A stretch of DNA of 64,000 bases from Tenrec ecaudatus (taxonomy: Eukaryota; Chordata; Mammalia; Afrosoricida; Tenrecidae): NCBI RefSeq assembly GCF_050624435.1, contig NC_134538.1, positions 117,512,437-117,576,436 of the forward strand, given 5' to 3'. A program made the translations under genes and the position numbers. Below, piece by piece: positions 48,257 through 61,130 of the stretch; the stretch's first letter is position 1; the number at the start of each line of letters is the position of its first letter. The notes below the pieces were generated by a model. It saw only the letters and a list, made by a program, of their open reading frames with translations, was not told the origin of the DNA and searched no databases.

Positions 48257-50385
48257 GTGTGAGTGAACCTTACAAGATGGAACGCATGGAACGTCAAGGT
48301 GCTACATCTATGGAAGGATACAATGGAGAAGCTCAATATCATCAGGCAGAACAGGTCGGAGACTGACTGAAATAGATCACCAAATACACACATACAAGTT
48401 CAAGTGGAAGCGAAACATTTAAAACAAGTCCATGGGAATAAAAATATGACTTTGATTTTATCTGACCTGGATGTGGAGACCCTCTGGATAATAGAATAGA
48501 AACGTCGAACACTAATGACTAGAGACCAGATGAGTTGTGGGGTGACATTATACATAAAAAAGTAAAACAGCAATCAAAATCCAGGGAAGAAAGAAAATAA
48601 ATACAAAATAAAGTCAGAAGACATTCTCAAGGTTACTCTTAAATGCTAATCAATTTAAGCAAATGATGGAGTAAAAGAGCTGGAGGGCTATCTCAAAGGG
48701 TGGCTCAAGAAGACACAATCAATTATTAGTATAAATATGCAAAGATATGAGTTAGAAAATGGAAACACACTTTGGAATTTCTTAATCTAAAAAAAACCTA
48801 AACCCTTGGCGTGTGATATTTAAGAATTCTATAGTCACAATATTTAATAATATAATTAACACCAAGGGAAGATTGAAGGAATATCCAGAGTCACTATCTT
48901 AAATAATTGGTCAAGTTTCCATTATTTCAAGAGGCAGTATATGATCAAGAATCAATGATATCAACAGAATGAGTCCAAGCTGAATTTTGCATTTGCAAAA
49001 AATATATAAAAACAAACATGAAACAAAGTTCCAGAAATTGGTAGACTACCAGCTGAAATGTTTCCACACGTGGATGCAATGCTGAAATTCTCATTTATCT
49101 ATACCAAGACATTTGAATGAGGAGTTAGTGGTCAACTGACTGGAAGAGATGTAGATTTGTGCCAGTTCTAGTGAGAAGTGATCCCACAGAATGCAGACGT
49201 TTTAAAGCAATACCATTACTGGAAGACATACAAACATTTTGCTTAAGACAATTGAAGAACCATTGTGGTAGTACATTGGCAGGGAACTACCAGAAATGCA
49301 AGACAGATTCAGAAGAGGACATGGAATGTAGCATCCTATTGTTTATGTTAGCGGGATCTTGACTGAAAGTAGAGAGTAAAAAAATTTTTTTACCTGTATT
49401 TTATTGATAAGGAAATACATTCAAATGTGTGGATCATAAAAACTTATGGATAAAATTGAAAATAAATGGAATTTCACAATACTCGAGCATTCTCATGTAG
49501 AAACTCAACAGAGACCATAAGGATACTGCCTGGTTTAAGATCAGGGAAGATCGTATCTGGGTTATATCTTTTCACCATACTTATTCAGACTATATTCTGA
49601 ACAAATAATCTGAGAAATGGGGCAATATCAGGATGCACATCAGGATCAGAAAAACACTGATTAACAACCTGCAATTTGCAAGTTACATAGCCTTCCTTGC
49701 TGTTTGCAAAGAGGATTTGGAGCACTTAATGTTGAAGGTCAAAGACTGACACCTTCAGTGTGGATTGCAGTGCACCGTGAAGAAAAGAAAAACCCTCCCA
49801 ACTGGACCAGTGAAGACGTCATTATAAGTGCAGAAAGTACTGAAGGTGTCAAGGATTTTATTTTACTTGGATTCAAATTCAACACTCATGGAAGCAGTGG
49901 ACAAGGAATTAAATGATACATAACATCATGCAGATCTACTGCAGAAGGCTTCCTGAGAGCGCTGAAGGCAGAAGATGCTACTTTGTGAAATACGGTGCAC
50001 TTGAGGCAAGCCACAGCCTTTCCAATGGATTCATATACGTGGGAATGCTCAAAGAAAAACGTATCCATTTGGATTCAAGTCTTGGTGAAGAATATGGAAA
50101 AGTACCATAGACTGCCAGAAGACATATCCACTTTGGGAGCAGTATGCTTTAGACGTAACGGTTTTAAGACTTAAGCTGGAGTACTTTGGGCATGCCATCA
50201 GGAGCTGTTAGACGCTCTAGAAACACATTGCTAAATTATAGGGTCACTGCGAAAGAATAAGATTTTAGGGAGAGGCTTGACACAGAGACTGCAATAAGGG
50301 GCTCACACACAGTAATGGTTATGAGGCACAGAACCAGGCAGCAGTGCGTTCTGTTAGACGTGAGGACACTAGGAGTGAGCAAACA
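48257..50385 (+). mobile_element. RTE/BovB-like LINE, 5'-truncated, sense
   Basis: Starts in the endonuclease region ('ggagaagctcaatatcatca'), passes 'gaccagatgagttgtggggt', the reverse transcriptase region ('gaagaggacatggaatgtag', 'aatgtgtggatcataaaaac') and a C-terminal frame with 'GVKDFILLGFKFNTHGSSGQ' (about 49843-49902), and ends near 'gcagtgcgttctgttagacg'. About 2.1 kb, riddled with stops. Confidence 0.85.
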
Positions 50386-51711
50386 CTGGAGGGAACTCAC
50401 CAACATCTACACAAGTTGCTTAAAGGCCTTACTTGAGAATAGGTCGGTACATGGCAAGTCGGTGAGGTTATCTTGTCCCAGTGTCTTCGGTGCTGGGGAT
50501 ATTTGGATTAAGCTAGCAAAGGGAAACATACACACACAGGGCAAGTTATAGAAATCAATACCTATATATTTCATCTATTGAAAATCTTCTTAACTAATAC
50601 TTATTGGTTAGGAGTGATTCTTTTAACTGAATTTACACAACCTTGACAATCTTTAAATTTACCGAATTCATTTAATACTAGGTTTCCTTTTTAAAATATA
50701 ACAACCTGAAAGACCATGTGTTATCTTTATAAATATTATATCTTGAGGGATATCAGTAATGAGTCAATAAGCAGACGAACAAGCTATGAACAAAACTAAA
50801 TTGTCAAAGTCATACAAAATGAATAATAGAATCCAGGAAAGAATTATATTCAGAAGAGAAAAAGAGGACTCACTCAGGACCCGTTAGGGGAACCAATACT
50901 TAAGAGGTAAGGATGTGAGGAGATATATTTGTATTATAGTACCTTTGGCTTAATGACATTCATAACTTGGGCTTCCGGGACAGTTCTAATTTGTGTCTGC
51001 TCCAGTGTTCCTTTTCGTTCTTTTTGTTTTTCACAATGCAACTGAAGAGCTACTTTTCATCACTCAGTGAGTCAAGTGTTGAGACCAGCACAGCTGGCAG
51101 TCAGTGGATCTCATGTGCTCTGTCACCGTATTGCTGGTAACTTCTTTTTCTAAACTCTGCCTGCTGTTCTAAGACATATTTTATCTTAATCATGATCTCC
51201 AGAGATGAATACATATAGTTTACATTCTAAGAATGTGGATCCCTGAATTATATAATCTACAGCATCTGCCACCTCTCTTGTCCCCCTTCCGTCCTTAGAC
51301 TCGTTGTGTTCATGCGTGCGTCAAGCCTCTTCTCTAGCACAAATAAGAGAAGACCTGGTCACCAGGTAGGTCCATGCTAACTTTCAAAAAGCTCCTTCCA
51401 TCCAGTCGACTCTGGCTCCTGCCCTACAAGAAAGCAGAGAACTGTCTCTGGAGTTTCCAGGATCATAGCTCCTCAGGGCAGTACAGTCCCGTCTTTCTCG
51501 CAGGTTAGCTTTTGTCTTATGTATTGCCACAAACGCAGTGTCCCTTTCTGCTCATAGAGTTTTTTACACTTAAATATATAGATATATATCTGAATGTGCG
51601 ATTGGAAAACACTTAAATATTCTTTTGGTTTTTGATGATTGAAGAAGCACGTTTTCATCAGATTATTGCTCCTGCTACCCTTATGGTGATGAGCGCTGAT
51701 TGTGCAGTCTT
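50386..51711. other. Unassigned stretch
   Basis: No repeat or gene recognised. Confidence 0.45.
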
Positions 51712-51890
51712 TAATCGATGGCTTAGATGCTAACGGAAAGGTCAGTCACCAGCAGATTCTGGGGAAGGGAGGTTCAGCCAGCTTCTGTAACAATTACAGT
51801 CTGGAGAGCCCTGTGGAGCAAGGCCATTATTTCTGATAGGCTCACGATGAGTTGGAATTCACTAATTTGGAATGGGTTTATCTGGTAACT
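51712..51890 (+). repeat. AfroSINE, sense
   Basis: 'gctaacggaaaggtcagtca' (tRNA-like half), 'tctgtaacaattacagtctg' and 'gctcacgatgagttggaatt' follow the family order. Confidence 0.8.
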
Positions 51891-52744
51891 TAATGTAAAA
51901 AGCAATCCCAGACATAACCAAGTTTGGGTTTGTGTTATTGTTGGAGGTCATTAAAACAATAAAATTATCTATCAATAACAATAAGAAGCAGAGTCAGAAA
52001 ATTTTAGTTCATATGTTTTCACATGTATCAAGTGTCTTATTGAAGACTTGTGTTTCACATGATTGAAGTGTATTTGTGAGTTACATTAGACATTAGACAC
52101 TGTGCTTCACTAGCTTTGAATTCCCACTAAAGCTAAAAGCCATACACAGATCTAAGATGACTCAAATATAATGATGGCAAAGAAAAATTAAAATTGTATT
52201 TATATTATATGAACTAAAGTTTTCTTTCGTTATTCTAACATACCTTACATGCATGCGCTATTCTCTTTTCTGCATCACTCCTAGAATGCTGTTCTCAAGA
52301 CCAGGATTCGCCTCAAAATAGTTGCACTCCAGGGAGGAAAGCCACTGCACAGATAATTTAATTAACATGATGCACTGCTGTGCAGGGAACAAAGTCGACT
52401 GCTGGGCTCTGTGTGGCTTATTTATCTGCACACCACGCATTTTTAATTAATAAATGATTCATGTTCTAAACAGCTTGATTTCAATTAGCAAGCTAACCAG
52501 AAAATAACCTTATCAAGGAAAACTTTATCCTTTTTTTCCTAGTATTACTCAGCATAGGAAATTTATTTTACAGTGATCCCCTACTCCTTTGCATACACAC
52601 ATTTGAAGCATACTGACAACTCACGCATGTGTACATAAACAAACAAATCCACACACATATATCTAAATACGTAAAAAGTGAACTAAAATTTGATGACTTG
52701 AACTATAGCTCCCACCAGTCATTATTATTACACATGCCGTTTTA
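51891..52744. other. Unassigned AT-rich sequence
   Basis: Nothing recognised. Confidence 0.45.
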
Positions 52745-52935
52745 AGAGCCCTCATGGTGGCGTGATGACGTGTTTGGCTATGGTCCTCCAGGCCCACAGT
52801 TGGAAGCTGCCTGCTTCTCTGTGGGGGGCAGGATGGGACTTTCTGCTCCCACTAATAGCTACATCCCCCAGAAATTTACCAGGGGGTCGCCATGAGTCAT
52901 GATCCACTCACTGGCACTGCACTGAGTGAATGAGT
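52745..52935 (+). repeat. AfroSINE, sense, near full length
   Basis: Head 'gagccctcatggtggcgtga' with a visible A box, then the family body and the 3' part 'ggggtcgccatgagtcatga'. Confidence 0.85.
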
Positions 52936-53706
52936 CTCAGGAGGATTTTTGATTTTGAGAAGTAATTATGTTTGTCATGAATAAACTCATATATTCTATT
53001 GAAAATTAGTCACAGCAAGACATGCGAATAATACCTCATGACAGTCATTTAGAATTAGAAAATAAGAATGAACAATTATAATGCAATTCAATAACTGGAA
53101 ACTCAAGTTTCAAAGTCAATCTTTTGAGTTTACAATTTGAAAATAACAAGAGAATGAGGAAGGTGCATTTGCCAACTGGAAAGTTTGAGGATAAGAAACA
53201 ATTTTATTTTAAAATGCAATATGCAATGGCTCCTTTAGTTCACCTTCCCCTACTTGGTATACTATAAGAACAGCAAGGCAGGTGTCATCTCCCACATCTT
53301 CCTGAATCTTCTTAGCAAAGCACCCAATTGATTAAATACAATTCCCACTTTCTATCCTATTGTAAACCTAAAACAAAAAGCATGTCACTATATTACAAGG
53401 ACTCCTTTTCATCACTTCCATGAACATGTTCCTCATTTACCTGTACATTTGGATTGACCTCTTAAGGGCAATAGGCTGTTCACTTAGCTCTTCAAGAACC
53501 TTTTGATTTCTCCCTGCTTCTCATGAATCAGAATTGGCTGAATGGCAGTGAGGTGCTATTTTGATGTTGTTACTATTTTTTTTCTTTTGTTTTAAATCAG
53601 ATCAGAAGTTACTCACATATTTTTAGGATTTTTGTTATAGCAGTGCTTAAATTCAGTATATACAAGAGTATGCTTTAAAAGTCTCACAGAAAGATTCAAT
53701 TATCTT
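52936..53706. other. Unassigned AT-rich sequence
   Basis: Nothing recognised. Confidence 0.45.
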
Positions 53707-53932
53707 TTTTAATTTAATAAATCATTTTATTGGGGTCATACAACTCTTATCACAATCCATACATACATTAATTGAGTAAAGCACCCTTATACATTCCTTG
53801 CCCTCATCGTTCTCAAAATTCGCCTTCCACTTGGGTTCCTAGAATCAACTCATTTTCCTTTTTTCCCTCCCCGTCCCTCCCCGCGAACCCTTAATAGTTT
53901 ATAAATTAATATTTTATCTTATCTTACATCAA
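53707..53932 (-). mobile_element. L1 3' end, antisense
   Basis: 'cattttattggggtcataca', 'cttatcacaatccatacata' and 'ccctccccgcgaacccttaa' are reversed landmarks of the L1 3' UTR; about 225 bp. Confidence 0.85.
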
Positions 53933-54429
53933 TTATCTTTTAATTCTCTTATTAGGGTGTATGGTACATCTTCCTTTCCATCTCCTTAGCCTTTAGATGG
54001 TTAGTACGGTTCAACCATGTATGCAGTAGCTGAATTGATAGTTTTGAGTGAATATGTGATATAGGAATTAGATGTGGGGAAAAAGTTCAACAACAATAAA
54101 ATGGACAAAAGCAACAACAAAGCAAACGAAAATGCTTGCATGAATAAACTGTATTTTACTTACCGAAAGCTAATGCAGGCCTCTGATTTGGGCCCCTGGA
54201 GGCTTGGGTGAATGCCTGTGCTGGGTTCGCGGCAGCCCAGGCTGGAGTGTGGAGGGAGGAAGCACAGCTGTGCGTGGACACCAGGATCCACAGGATGCCG
54301 TCTCCCGGCCTTGGGTGGAGCCTGTTACAACCCGGCGAGGCATCCTTACAGTGAAGAAGAGCATATCTGTGGTCCCTATCATGCCTGTCCCATGTTCCGA
54401 TGACAGAAATACAAGAGGATGCTTTCATG
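53933..54429. other. Unassigned, with a GC-rich block
   Basis: About 54175-54400 is GC-rich, with opposed open frames up to 92 codons and no recognised similarity. Confidence 0.4.
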
Positions 54430-54925
54430 AACATAAACTTATTATTTTGTCATTCAGGAGGTTAGAAGTCTGATTTAGTGTGCCAGGACTGGGGGAAGAC
54501 TTTCTTTCTCTGTTGATTCTGGTGGAAAGTTCTTGTTTTTTTCAACATCTGTGGTTCAGCCAGTCGTCAGAATGCAGCATGTGCCTGGCATCACACTTTC
54601 TTGGTGCTCGGAGGTTGCTAGGGTCATCAGGGACCCTGGGGGGATTTAGGCAGGTTGCACTTCGCAATCTCTCCCAGCTCTTTGTTCTTTGTAGTCCTGA
54701 GTAATCTTTCTTTCTTTCCAGCCTCTCTTTTATCTCTTTATGATAAAGGGTGTTGCAGGTCACACCCCAGAAAACAATCTCTTTATTAAGAGCATGTCCC
54801 ATACTAGTCTCTAATAACTGACAACAATGCAAGAATGACTGAATCACTGTATAACTGTGTAAATCACTGTATAACTGCTGATGCATTTTGGAGGAGAAAT
54901 AATTAAACTCATGACAATCCCTATG
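54430..54925 (-). mobile_element. Probable MLT1-like MaLR LTR, antisense, diverged
   Basis: 'ggaggttagaagtctgattt' near the left and 'aattaaactcatgacaatcc' near the right, about 450 bp apart, match the reversed layout of mammalian MLT1-type LTRs. A 19-bp tandem repeat ('aatcactgtataactg') is at about 54841-54878. Confidence 0.5.
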
Positions 54926-55223
54926 AGTTTGTTTAGGAAACCAGGAAACTGTTCATTTCTTCAATGACCTTGGAGGGATATGACATAATTTTATGCTCTT
55001 GCTGTACTACCCAATTTGATGTGTCCTAAGAAGTATAGATTCACATGTTACAAATAGCAGACTTTTTTCTGTGCAATATATGTATATATATACATGTATA
55101 TATATGCATGTATTTATACATTGAAAATGGAATTAAACAGGTAGATTTGTTCACAAATATAGGCTCTCATATTATTATTAGCCTTGTAGTTTTCAATGGA
55201 GCCAAATCTTTAACAGCTTAAAT
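54926..55223. other. Unassigned, with TA/TG microsatellite
   Basis: (TA/TG) tract at about 55076-55130; nothing else. Confidence 0.45.
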
Positions 55224-55310
55224 CAGCAGTTCTCAACCTGAGTCGCAACCCCTTTGGGGGTTGAGTCACCTTTTCACAGGGGTCGCCAGATTCATAACAG
55301 TAGCAATAGT
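55224..55310 (-). mobile_element. hAT MITE (SPIN-like), partial
   Basis: Starts 'cagcagttctcaacctgagt' and continues 'ttttcacaggggtcgccaga' and 'attcataacagtagcaatag', the reversed right half of the family; it stops abruptly before the left end. Confidence 0.8.
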
Positions 55311-55733
55311 TTTCTCATGAGAACTCTCAGAATTCCTAGACTTCCTTGTTGAAGGCAGGAGAGACTGTTTCTCTGCTCACTCCCTTGGAAACTCTCTGTT
55401 CACTCCCTGCGAGACATCCCTGAGGAGAAGCCACATGGACCTACCCAGATGCAGCCAGAACCGTGGACCTAGAGAAGCCACATGGATACCCCTGCCAGTG
55501 CTGAGATACGACTTCCACCCACTGGCCTGTGATTCGACATCATTGTATGTGTTTTGTGAGTTTGAAAAGGACTTTATAGATTGGTGTCAGACATATGGCC
55601 AAATATCGCACTTGTGCACTTGATCTAGATGGGGCTGGGATATTTTCTCAATATTTAACTGCTCTTGTATATAAAGTTCTTTCACATATGAGTATTCATG
55701 AATTTGTTTCTCTAGTCTACTTGGACTAACACA
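55311..55733 (+). mobile_element. MaLR-like LTR, 5' part missing
   Basis: Recognisable from 'tcagaattcctagacttcct' through 'ccactggcctgtgattcgac' to the end 'tctacttggactaacaca'. Its 5' start is replaced by the partial hAT element. Confidence 0.75.
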
Positions 55734-55850
55734 ATCTCGATCTCTATATGTGTTTCTAACTCTATTTTTTATCTGTATCTGTATCAGAAAGAAACAAACG
55801 CTGAACTTAGTTGTATATGCATGTACATGCATATGCATACATATATATCC

Positions 55851-55995
55851 CATGGCTTTGAGGTCGATTCTAACCCTACATAGGATTTCCAAGATTATAG
55901 ATCTTTAAGGGAGTAAAGAATCTAAGCATTCTCCTGCAGACAAGCTGGCGGGTTCACCCTACCAACCTTGTTTTTAGTAACCCAACTTACCTGAG
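55851..55995 (-). repeat. AfroSINE, antisense, partial
   Basis: 'tttgaggtcgattctaaccc' and 'cattctcctgcagacaagct' in reversed SINE order. Confidence 0.8.
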
Positions 55996-58623
55996 GTACA
56001 CTGCACGTATAAAAATGTCCTTCTTCCCCTGTTTTTGTATGGCGAGGGCCTGTGTGAACTAGGGGGAGATGGAAATAGCATGAAGATAAAAGCAGAGATG
56101 AGAGACAGAAAAGAGAACGTAAATGAAATTCATACCTCAGTCACAGACCTTCATGTGGCCAGCTTGATTTCTGTTGGGAATTATTGATTTCATGAAATAT
56201 CACAGTATCCTTTCAGTAATTTTTCTACCTTGTTTAAAATAGTTTTAATTGCCTTTCAATCATTGGGGAGGGGGAATAAGTTAAAATATACATTTACATT
56301 AAAAAAGATTTGCTCAACAAAATTATATCTTAACCAAAAAACTATAATCATTGCAAATTACTTATTGGTCCGAGAAAAACATACATATATTGTTGTTTAT
56401 GTGTCAGGTCAAAAGAAAGTCTCCATTTTTATTCTTCAAAATTGGCAATTGAGAAATAGCAAAGAAAATATACACTGTAAATATTATATATTTATGTTAG
56501 CAAATTCAACATTTGCCTGTTTCCTTTCTCATTCCAATGTCTAGTCAAATACCTGGAAAGCTTTCTTTTGTGGCCAAAAATATCAGTCACTGGTTCGGAT
56601 CAGATACAAAAATTCAGTTTAAAAACTGTATATAAAATTGAAACTTCGAATGTCTTAAAATGACAAAGGTAAACCAAAAGACAATAAGAAAAATATTTTT
56701 AATGTTATAGCTATCATACTTTGATTGACATAATTTGTTAATGAGCAACCAAAAATAAGGCGTTTGCCTTCTAATTAAATGAGACAGTGGATGGCGTAAA
56801 TGTGTTTTCACTAAAACTTACAAAGACTTTGTAATATGGTAGGAAAAAAACCCATAAAAAGTCTCAAATGATGTTCAAACAAGATTATATTCTACTATGT
56901 TAAATCCTCAACAAAATATTTTCAATAAGCTATAAAATCAATTTCCTTAAGTTTCAGTAAAAAATAGCTCCATTGAGTTCAGCATTTCAAAAAGGGCTGA
57001 AACACAAAAGGTCTTTTCTCTACAGAGTAGACTTTTGGTAATGCTTAAAACGTGCGTATGGAATGGGACGATATACACACATGGCAGTCTATTCAAGACG
57101 AAGGGTGGTTATGAAATGGAGACAAACCTCACATTGTAGACTTCCATTTGCAGGGAAAGTAGCCCCTCATATAGACGCTGAGGCAATTACCTTCCACTGC
57201 CATTTAACCTCCAGTTACCTTAGCCAGTTCTATTTCACATTTCATCATAAAATGCAATCCTCTATTTTAAATAAGACTATTTCATTTTTCAGTTGTGTTA
57301 AACTGCTCAAGTATAGTGACTTATGACAAATACATGTATCAGGGCTTCTGTTTTCAGGTCTCACATGTAAAAAGTTCAGAATCTACCACTTCTATTCTTA
57401 CAACTAGAAAAGAAAAAAAGAAGGGAAGAAAGCTGAACAAACCTAAAAGTCAATGAATCATTTTAGAGCCATCAGAAAATTGAACTCCTAAGCTAAATTT
57501 TCACCCACAAATACAGAGAACCATAGAGCACAGTCGACTTAGAATAGCAATCTCTGGACAAGCTTGTAGTATACTTAAATGATAATTTTTAGAAATTGCT
57601 AGAAACTGAAGGTGGGCCAGTTTGAGAGTGGGGTTGTCTTTTCTAGGAATTCGACCATGAATTTTCAAGTCTATAGTTATAAAGTTGCCCAGTAATCCCT
57701 TCATTAGCCTTTGAATTTCTCTATTACCTCTTTGAATATCCTAGTTTATTTATTGATTTTAATCATTTTTAATTTTTTTCTGTATGGTGAGCATCAATGT
57801 TATTAACTGTCACAATTGATTGACTTTTGAGTTTTTTGTGTTTTCCCCATTATTTTCATGTTTTCTAATTCATCGATTAGTCTGCTGGTATCAGAATCAA
57901 ATTCTCTTTCTCCAACACCCAACTGTGTGGAAATCTAGATCAATTTACTACCAGTTCAGAGCCCCTCTCCTCTGACACCGTCTGTATCTGCAGCATTGCT
58001 TCGACGCTCACTTTCTCAAGCAGGGTCAGCCCTCAGCAGCAAAGGGCTCAGTCTTCCTAGCCAGCCCAGGACCTCTCAGGGCTCATCAGAAATGAAGTCC
58101 ACGGAACCATCAGTCTGACTTGCTGGTTGTAAATTTGGGCTTTTCCTCCTTAGAGTCCTCGCCATAAGCTTGTCGAGAGTCCCTCGCTCTCCCTTCCCTT
58201 CTATCCTGCTGACTCCCTCTGCTCTCTCTTAGGTAGAATGAAAGAATCGTTCACCAACACCTCAGAACAATATTACAGTTATAATAATACTTTAATCATA
58301 GGGGAAAAAGATAAAAATAGACACACATAATAACAGGTTGAGGAAGGTTTCCACGTTGGAACTTGGGTGTTCCCAAAAGGACATACTGCCCCTCCACTGC
58401 ATGCCAGTCACCAACCCATGGGGTGTCCATGCCCAGAGCCTTTCCTGAAGTCTGATGGAATCTTAGCACTAATCTCTCCCTCTGCGTCAGCTAGTACCAG
58501 TTTGTGGTGTTTCTGCCTGGGTCTGCACCCTCCTGAATCATCTTATTAGTAGAAACCTACAACTTTGGTCTGGGGCCTTCTCAAAAACTTTTTTATGAAT
58601 GGAGATACTATGAGTCTTAAGAG
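55996..58623. other. Unassigned stretch with a GC-richer end
   Basis: 2.6 kb. About 57900-58560 is GC-richer and pyrimidine-rich and may be an unrecognised LTR or exon-like segment, but I see no firm signal. A 104-codon frame at 56230-56544 has no recognisable similarity. Confidence 0.4.
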
Positions 58624-58816
58624 TAGTGGTTTCTAACTTGTGGGTCATGACTCCTTTGGGGGTCAAATGACCTTTTCACAGGGATCGCCTGATTCATAAC
58701 AGTAGCAAAATTACAGTGATGAACTAGCAACGAAAATAATTTTCTGGTTGGGGAGTCACCACAACATGAGGAACTATAGTAAAGGGTCACAGCATTAGGA
58801 AGGTTGAGAACCACTG
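58624..58816 (-). mobile_element. Complete hAT MITE (SPIN-like) with 8-bp target duplication
   Basis: 193 bp with inverted ends 'tagtggtttctaacttgtgg' and 'aaggttgagaaccactg'. Flanks CTTAAGAG (58616-58623) and CTTTAGAG (58817-58824) are an 8-bp duplication with one mismatch, the length expected for hAT elements. No transposase is encoded. Confidence 0.9.
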
Positions 58817-58824
58817 CTTTAGAG

Positions 58825-59504
58825 GTTCCTGCTCAGGAATCAAGAACAAAGACAGAATTATTTGGGTAAAATTATATTCATACTCTACTGCAGGTAGATA
58901 CTTATTTGGATTAGTGCCCACTTTTTAGAAAAAAACAAAAATACTCAGCTTGCCCCTGGCAATTCATGTTGAGCTATAATCCACCCTCCAGATAAAGCAT
59001 AGGTATCTGCTTTTGAAGCCCTGCAGGGTAACCCCAGTGCTCCTCAGGGAGTGGGTCTCCCACTTTAGTGAACACTGCTTCTCTGCTTCTCATTAATGTA
59101 TTGCTTCTGTGTGCTTTCATTACAGTTTCTAGTTTTTTAGGTTAATTATATAATTGATTTAAAAAATATCCTCCTCTCCCCCACTCCTAAGTTTTAGGCT
59201 CAAGGTTGGCAGTTTAAATGCATCAGTCCAAAAAAAGATGAGACTTACCACACATAAATATTGACGCTTTGTCTCCGCATCAGGATCCCCTAAGACCATG
59301 GGTGGGGTTGGGGGTGGGGGTGGAGGCTCTACTGAAGGGCAGGGTCAAGATAGACCATGGCTGAATAAAGTGCCTGGAAGCTGTAGGTGCTGAGTTTGGA
59401 TAGGGACACTGAGCTCCTGTCCCGAAGGAACTCAAGATAAAAAATTTATTGTGAGTACAGGTGACTTATTTAATGTAAAAACAAAACAAAGAAACAAAAA
59501 TGAC
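58825..59504. other. Unassigned sequence
   Basis: A weak SINE-like scrap near 59195-59250 ('ttggcagtttaaatgcatca') and a G-rich run near 59300-59325; otherwise nothing. Confidence 0.4.
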
Positions 59505-59565
59505 AGTATGAAAACCCTATGAAGGGTCACTAAGAGTCCGATCAACTCAAGGAGGTTGGCCGTTC
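59505..59565 (+). repeat. AfroSINE 3' end, sense
   Basis: 'gaaaaccctatgaagggtca' followed by 'ctaagagtccgatcaactca' is the SINE terminus. Confidence 0.7.
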
Positions 59566-59639
59566 CTTTAAGGAAACCTAGGGAGCGGCTCCATACTAAT
59601 CCATCAGTTCACTCTAGGTCAGGATGGACTTGAGGCTCT

Positions 59640-59815
59640 TGAATGCATATGCTCAGCAGCTAATCAAGGTAATTTGGCAGTGTGAACCCTACCCTGGGCT
59701 ACATGGGAGAAAGCTGTTTCAGACTGCTTCCTTAAAGACAGGGCAAGTCTAGTCTCATCTATAGGATCACCAGGAGTCAGAATCCTTTCAAAAATCAGCT
59801 GCTTTGGTTTATTCA
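59640..59815 (+). repeat. AfroSINE, sense, diverged
   Basis: 'gcagctaatcaaggtaattt', 'ttcagactgcttccttaaag' and 'tctataggatcaccaggagt' are in family order. Confidence 0.75.
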
Positions 59816-60040
59816 TTGTTTTAGCCATATCCTACTCTTTTGGAATATAGGTGTATATTTGAATATATGTATATATGTGCGTGTATAAAGATACATTTGT
59901 ATAAATACTTAGTAATTGTATAGATCTATTTTTGTATGCACACATGCATATTTCATTTTCATGGAGTTAGTACACTAAAAATCACTTTTAAAAAACATGG
60001 GTTATTTAAAATTCTGATGCTGAATTTAAAAAGAGAATTT

Positions 60041-60245
60041 GGGAGCCCTGGTGGCGTAGTGGTTAGGAATTGGGCTGTTTATCACAAGGACAGTGGTATA
60101 AAACCTCCTGCCTCCCTGCAAGATAAAGAAGGGGCTTTCAATTCCAGTCACAAGTTCGTCTCTGAAACTCACAAGGGCAGGTCTACTCTCCCTGCAAGGT
60201 CACTCTGAGTCAGAATTGACCCGGCAGTGAGTTGTGCTTTGGTTT
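60041..60245 (+). repeat. Full-length AfroSINE, sense
   Basis: Best copy in the window. Begins 'gggagccctggtggcgtagt', which contains a polymerase III A box ('tggcgtagtgg'); the B-box position reads 'ggtataaaacc' (60095-60105), altered from GGTTCGANNCC. The 3' part 'gagtcagaattgacccggca' is the tail shared with RTE 3' ends. Confidence 0.95.
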
Positions 60246-60299
60246 ATAGAGATGTACCAGATATTTTTACCTTGTGCCATATATAATGTGTCCTTTTCC

Positions 60300-61130
60300 C
60301 CATCTAGCTACTTTTAGAGGTTTTTTTTTGGTTTTTCCAATTACATTTTGACTTGCAGTACTGTGGTTTTATGTTGTTCATTGCTTTGGGTTCATTGAGC
60401 TCCTTTGATTTGGATATTATAATTTTTTCATAATTGCAAATATTTAATTAGTAGTTTAACAATCTTATTCAGTCCCAATTCTGTCTTTTCTGCCACTTTA
60501 TATATATAACTTCCTTTTCCTCTGCTTTATTTATTTTGGATGGTTTCTAATTTTTTCCAAATTTAAATTTATTGATTTTGTTCTTCTTTGTGCTCTTGTT
60601 GTTTTTCCAGCAAAATATACTTTTGTTATTAAATATTTGTTATTTTAAATAGTTTCCATTTTCAATAGCTAATTTCCTATTTTGTTTATTTATTCTTGTT
60701 CTTCAAACCCTTGAACATGCTCATAATATTTACCTTAGTTATATCACATTTTTCTATTTCCCTGCATATCCTACCAATTTTGATCACATAAAACTGAATA
60801 TAATTGCATGTGGTATATTTTTAAAAGTTATCTCCTTAATATAATGTTAAATTTTGTTCTGGAAGACAGTTAATCTACTTGCGGACAACTTGATCCTTTT
60901 GAGACTTATGTGTAAGCTTGCTTATGGTGGGGCTTAATAGTTTCACTACTGGGACAGCTTAGTCCTAGTTCTACAACACCTCTTTTGAGATTTCTACTTA
61001 AGGTTCTGAGTTTTCAAAGAGCGCTCTCCAATCTGGCAGATCACCATTAAAAATCTCCCAGTCTTAGGGGCTGGCAGACAGTTGCTCAGCTTACTGATTT
61101 GATGGAAGATTTTGTTTTCTTATCTAGTTG
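60300..61130 (-). mobile_element. Ancient L1M-type 3' region, antisense
   Basis: 'gggttcattgagctcctttg', 'ttttgttctggaagacagtt' and 'aacttgatccttttgagact' appear in the order of old mammalian L1M 3' ends read in reverse. Strongly diverged. Confidence 0.6.

Noticed and set aside
60041-60110. tRNA gene
   Set aside because: The tRNA-like head has an A box but a broken B box, and it is joined to a SINE body; it is a SINE, not a tRNA gene.
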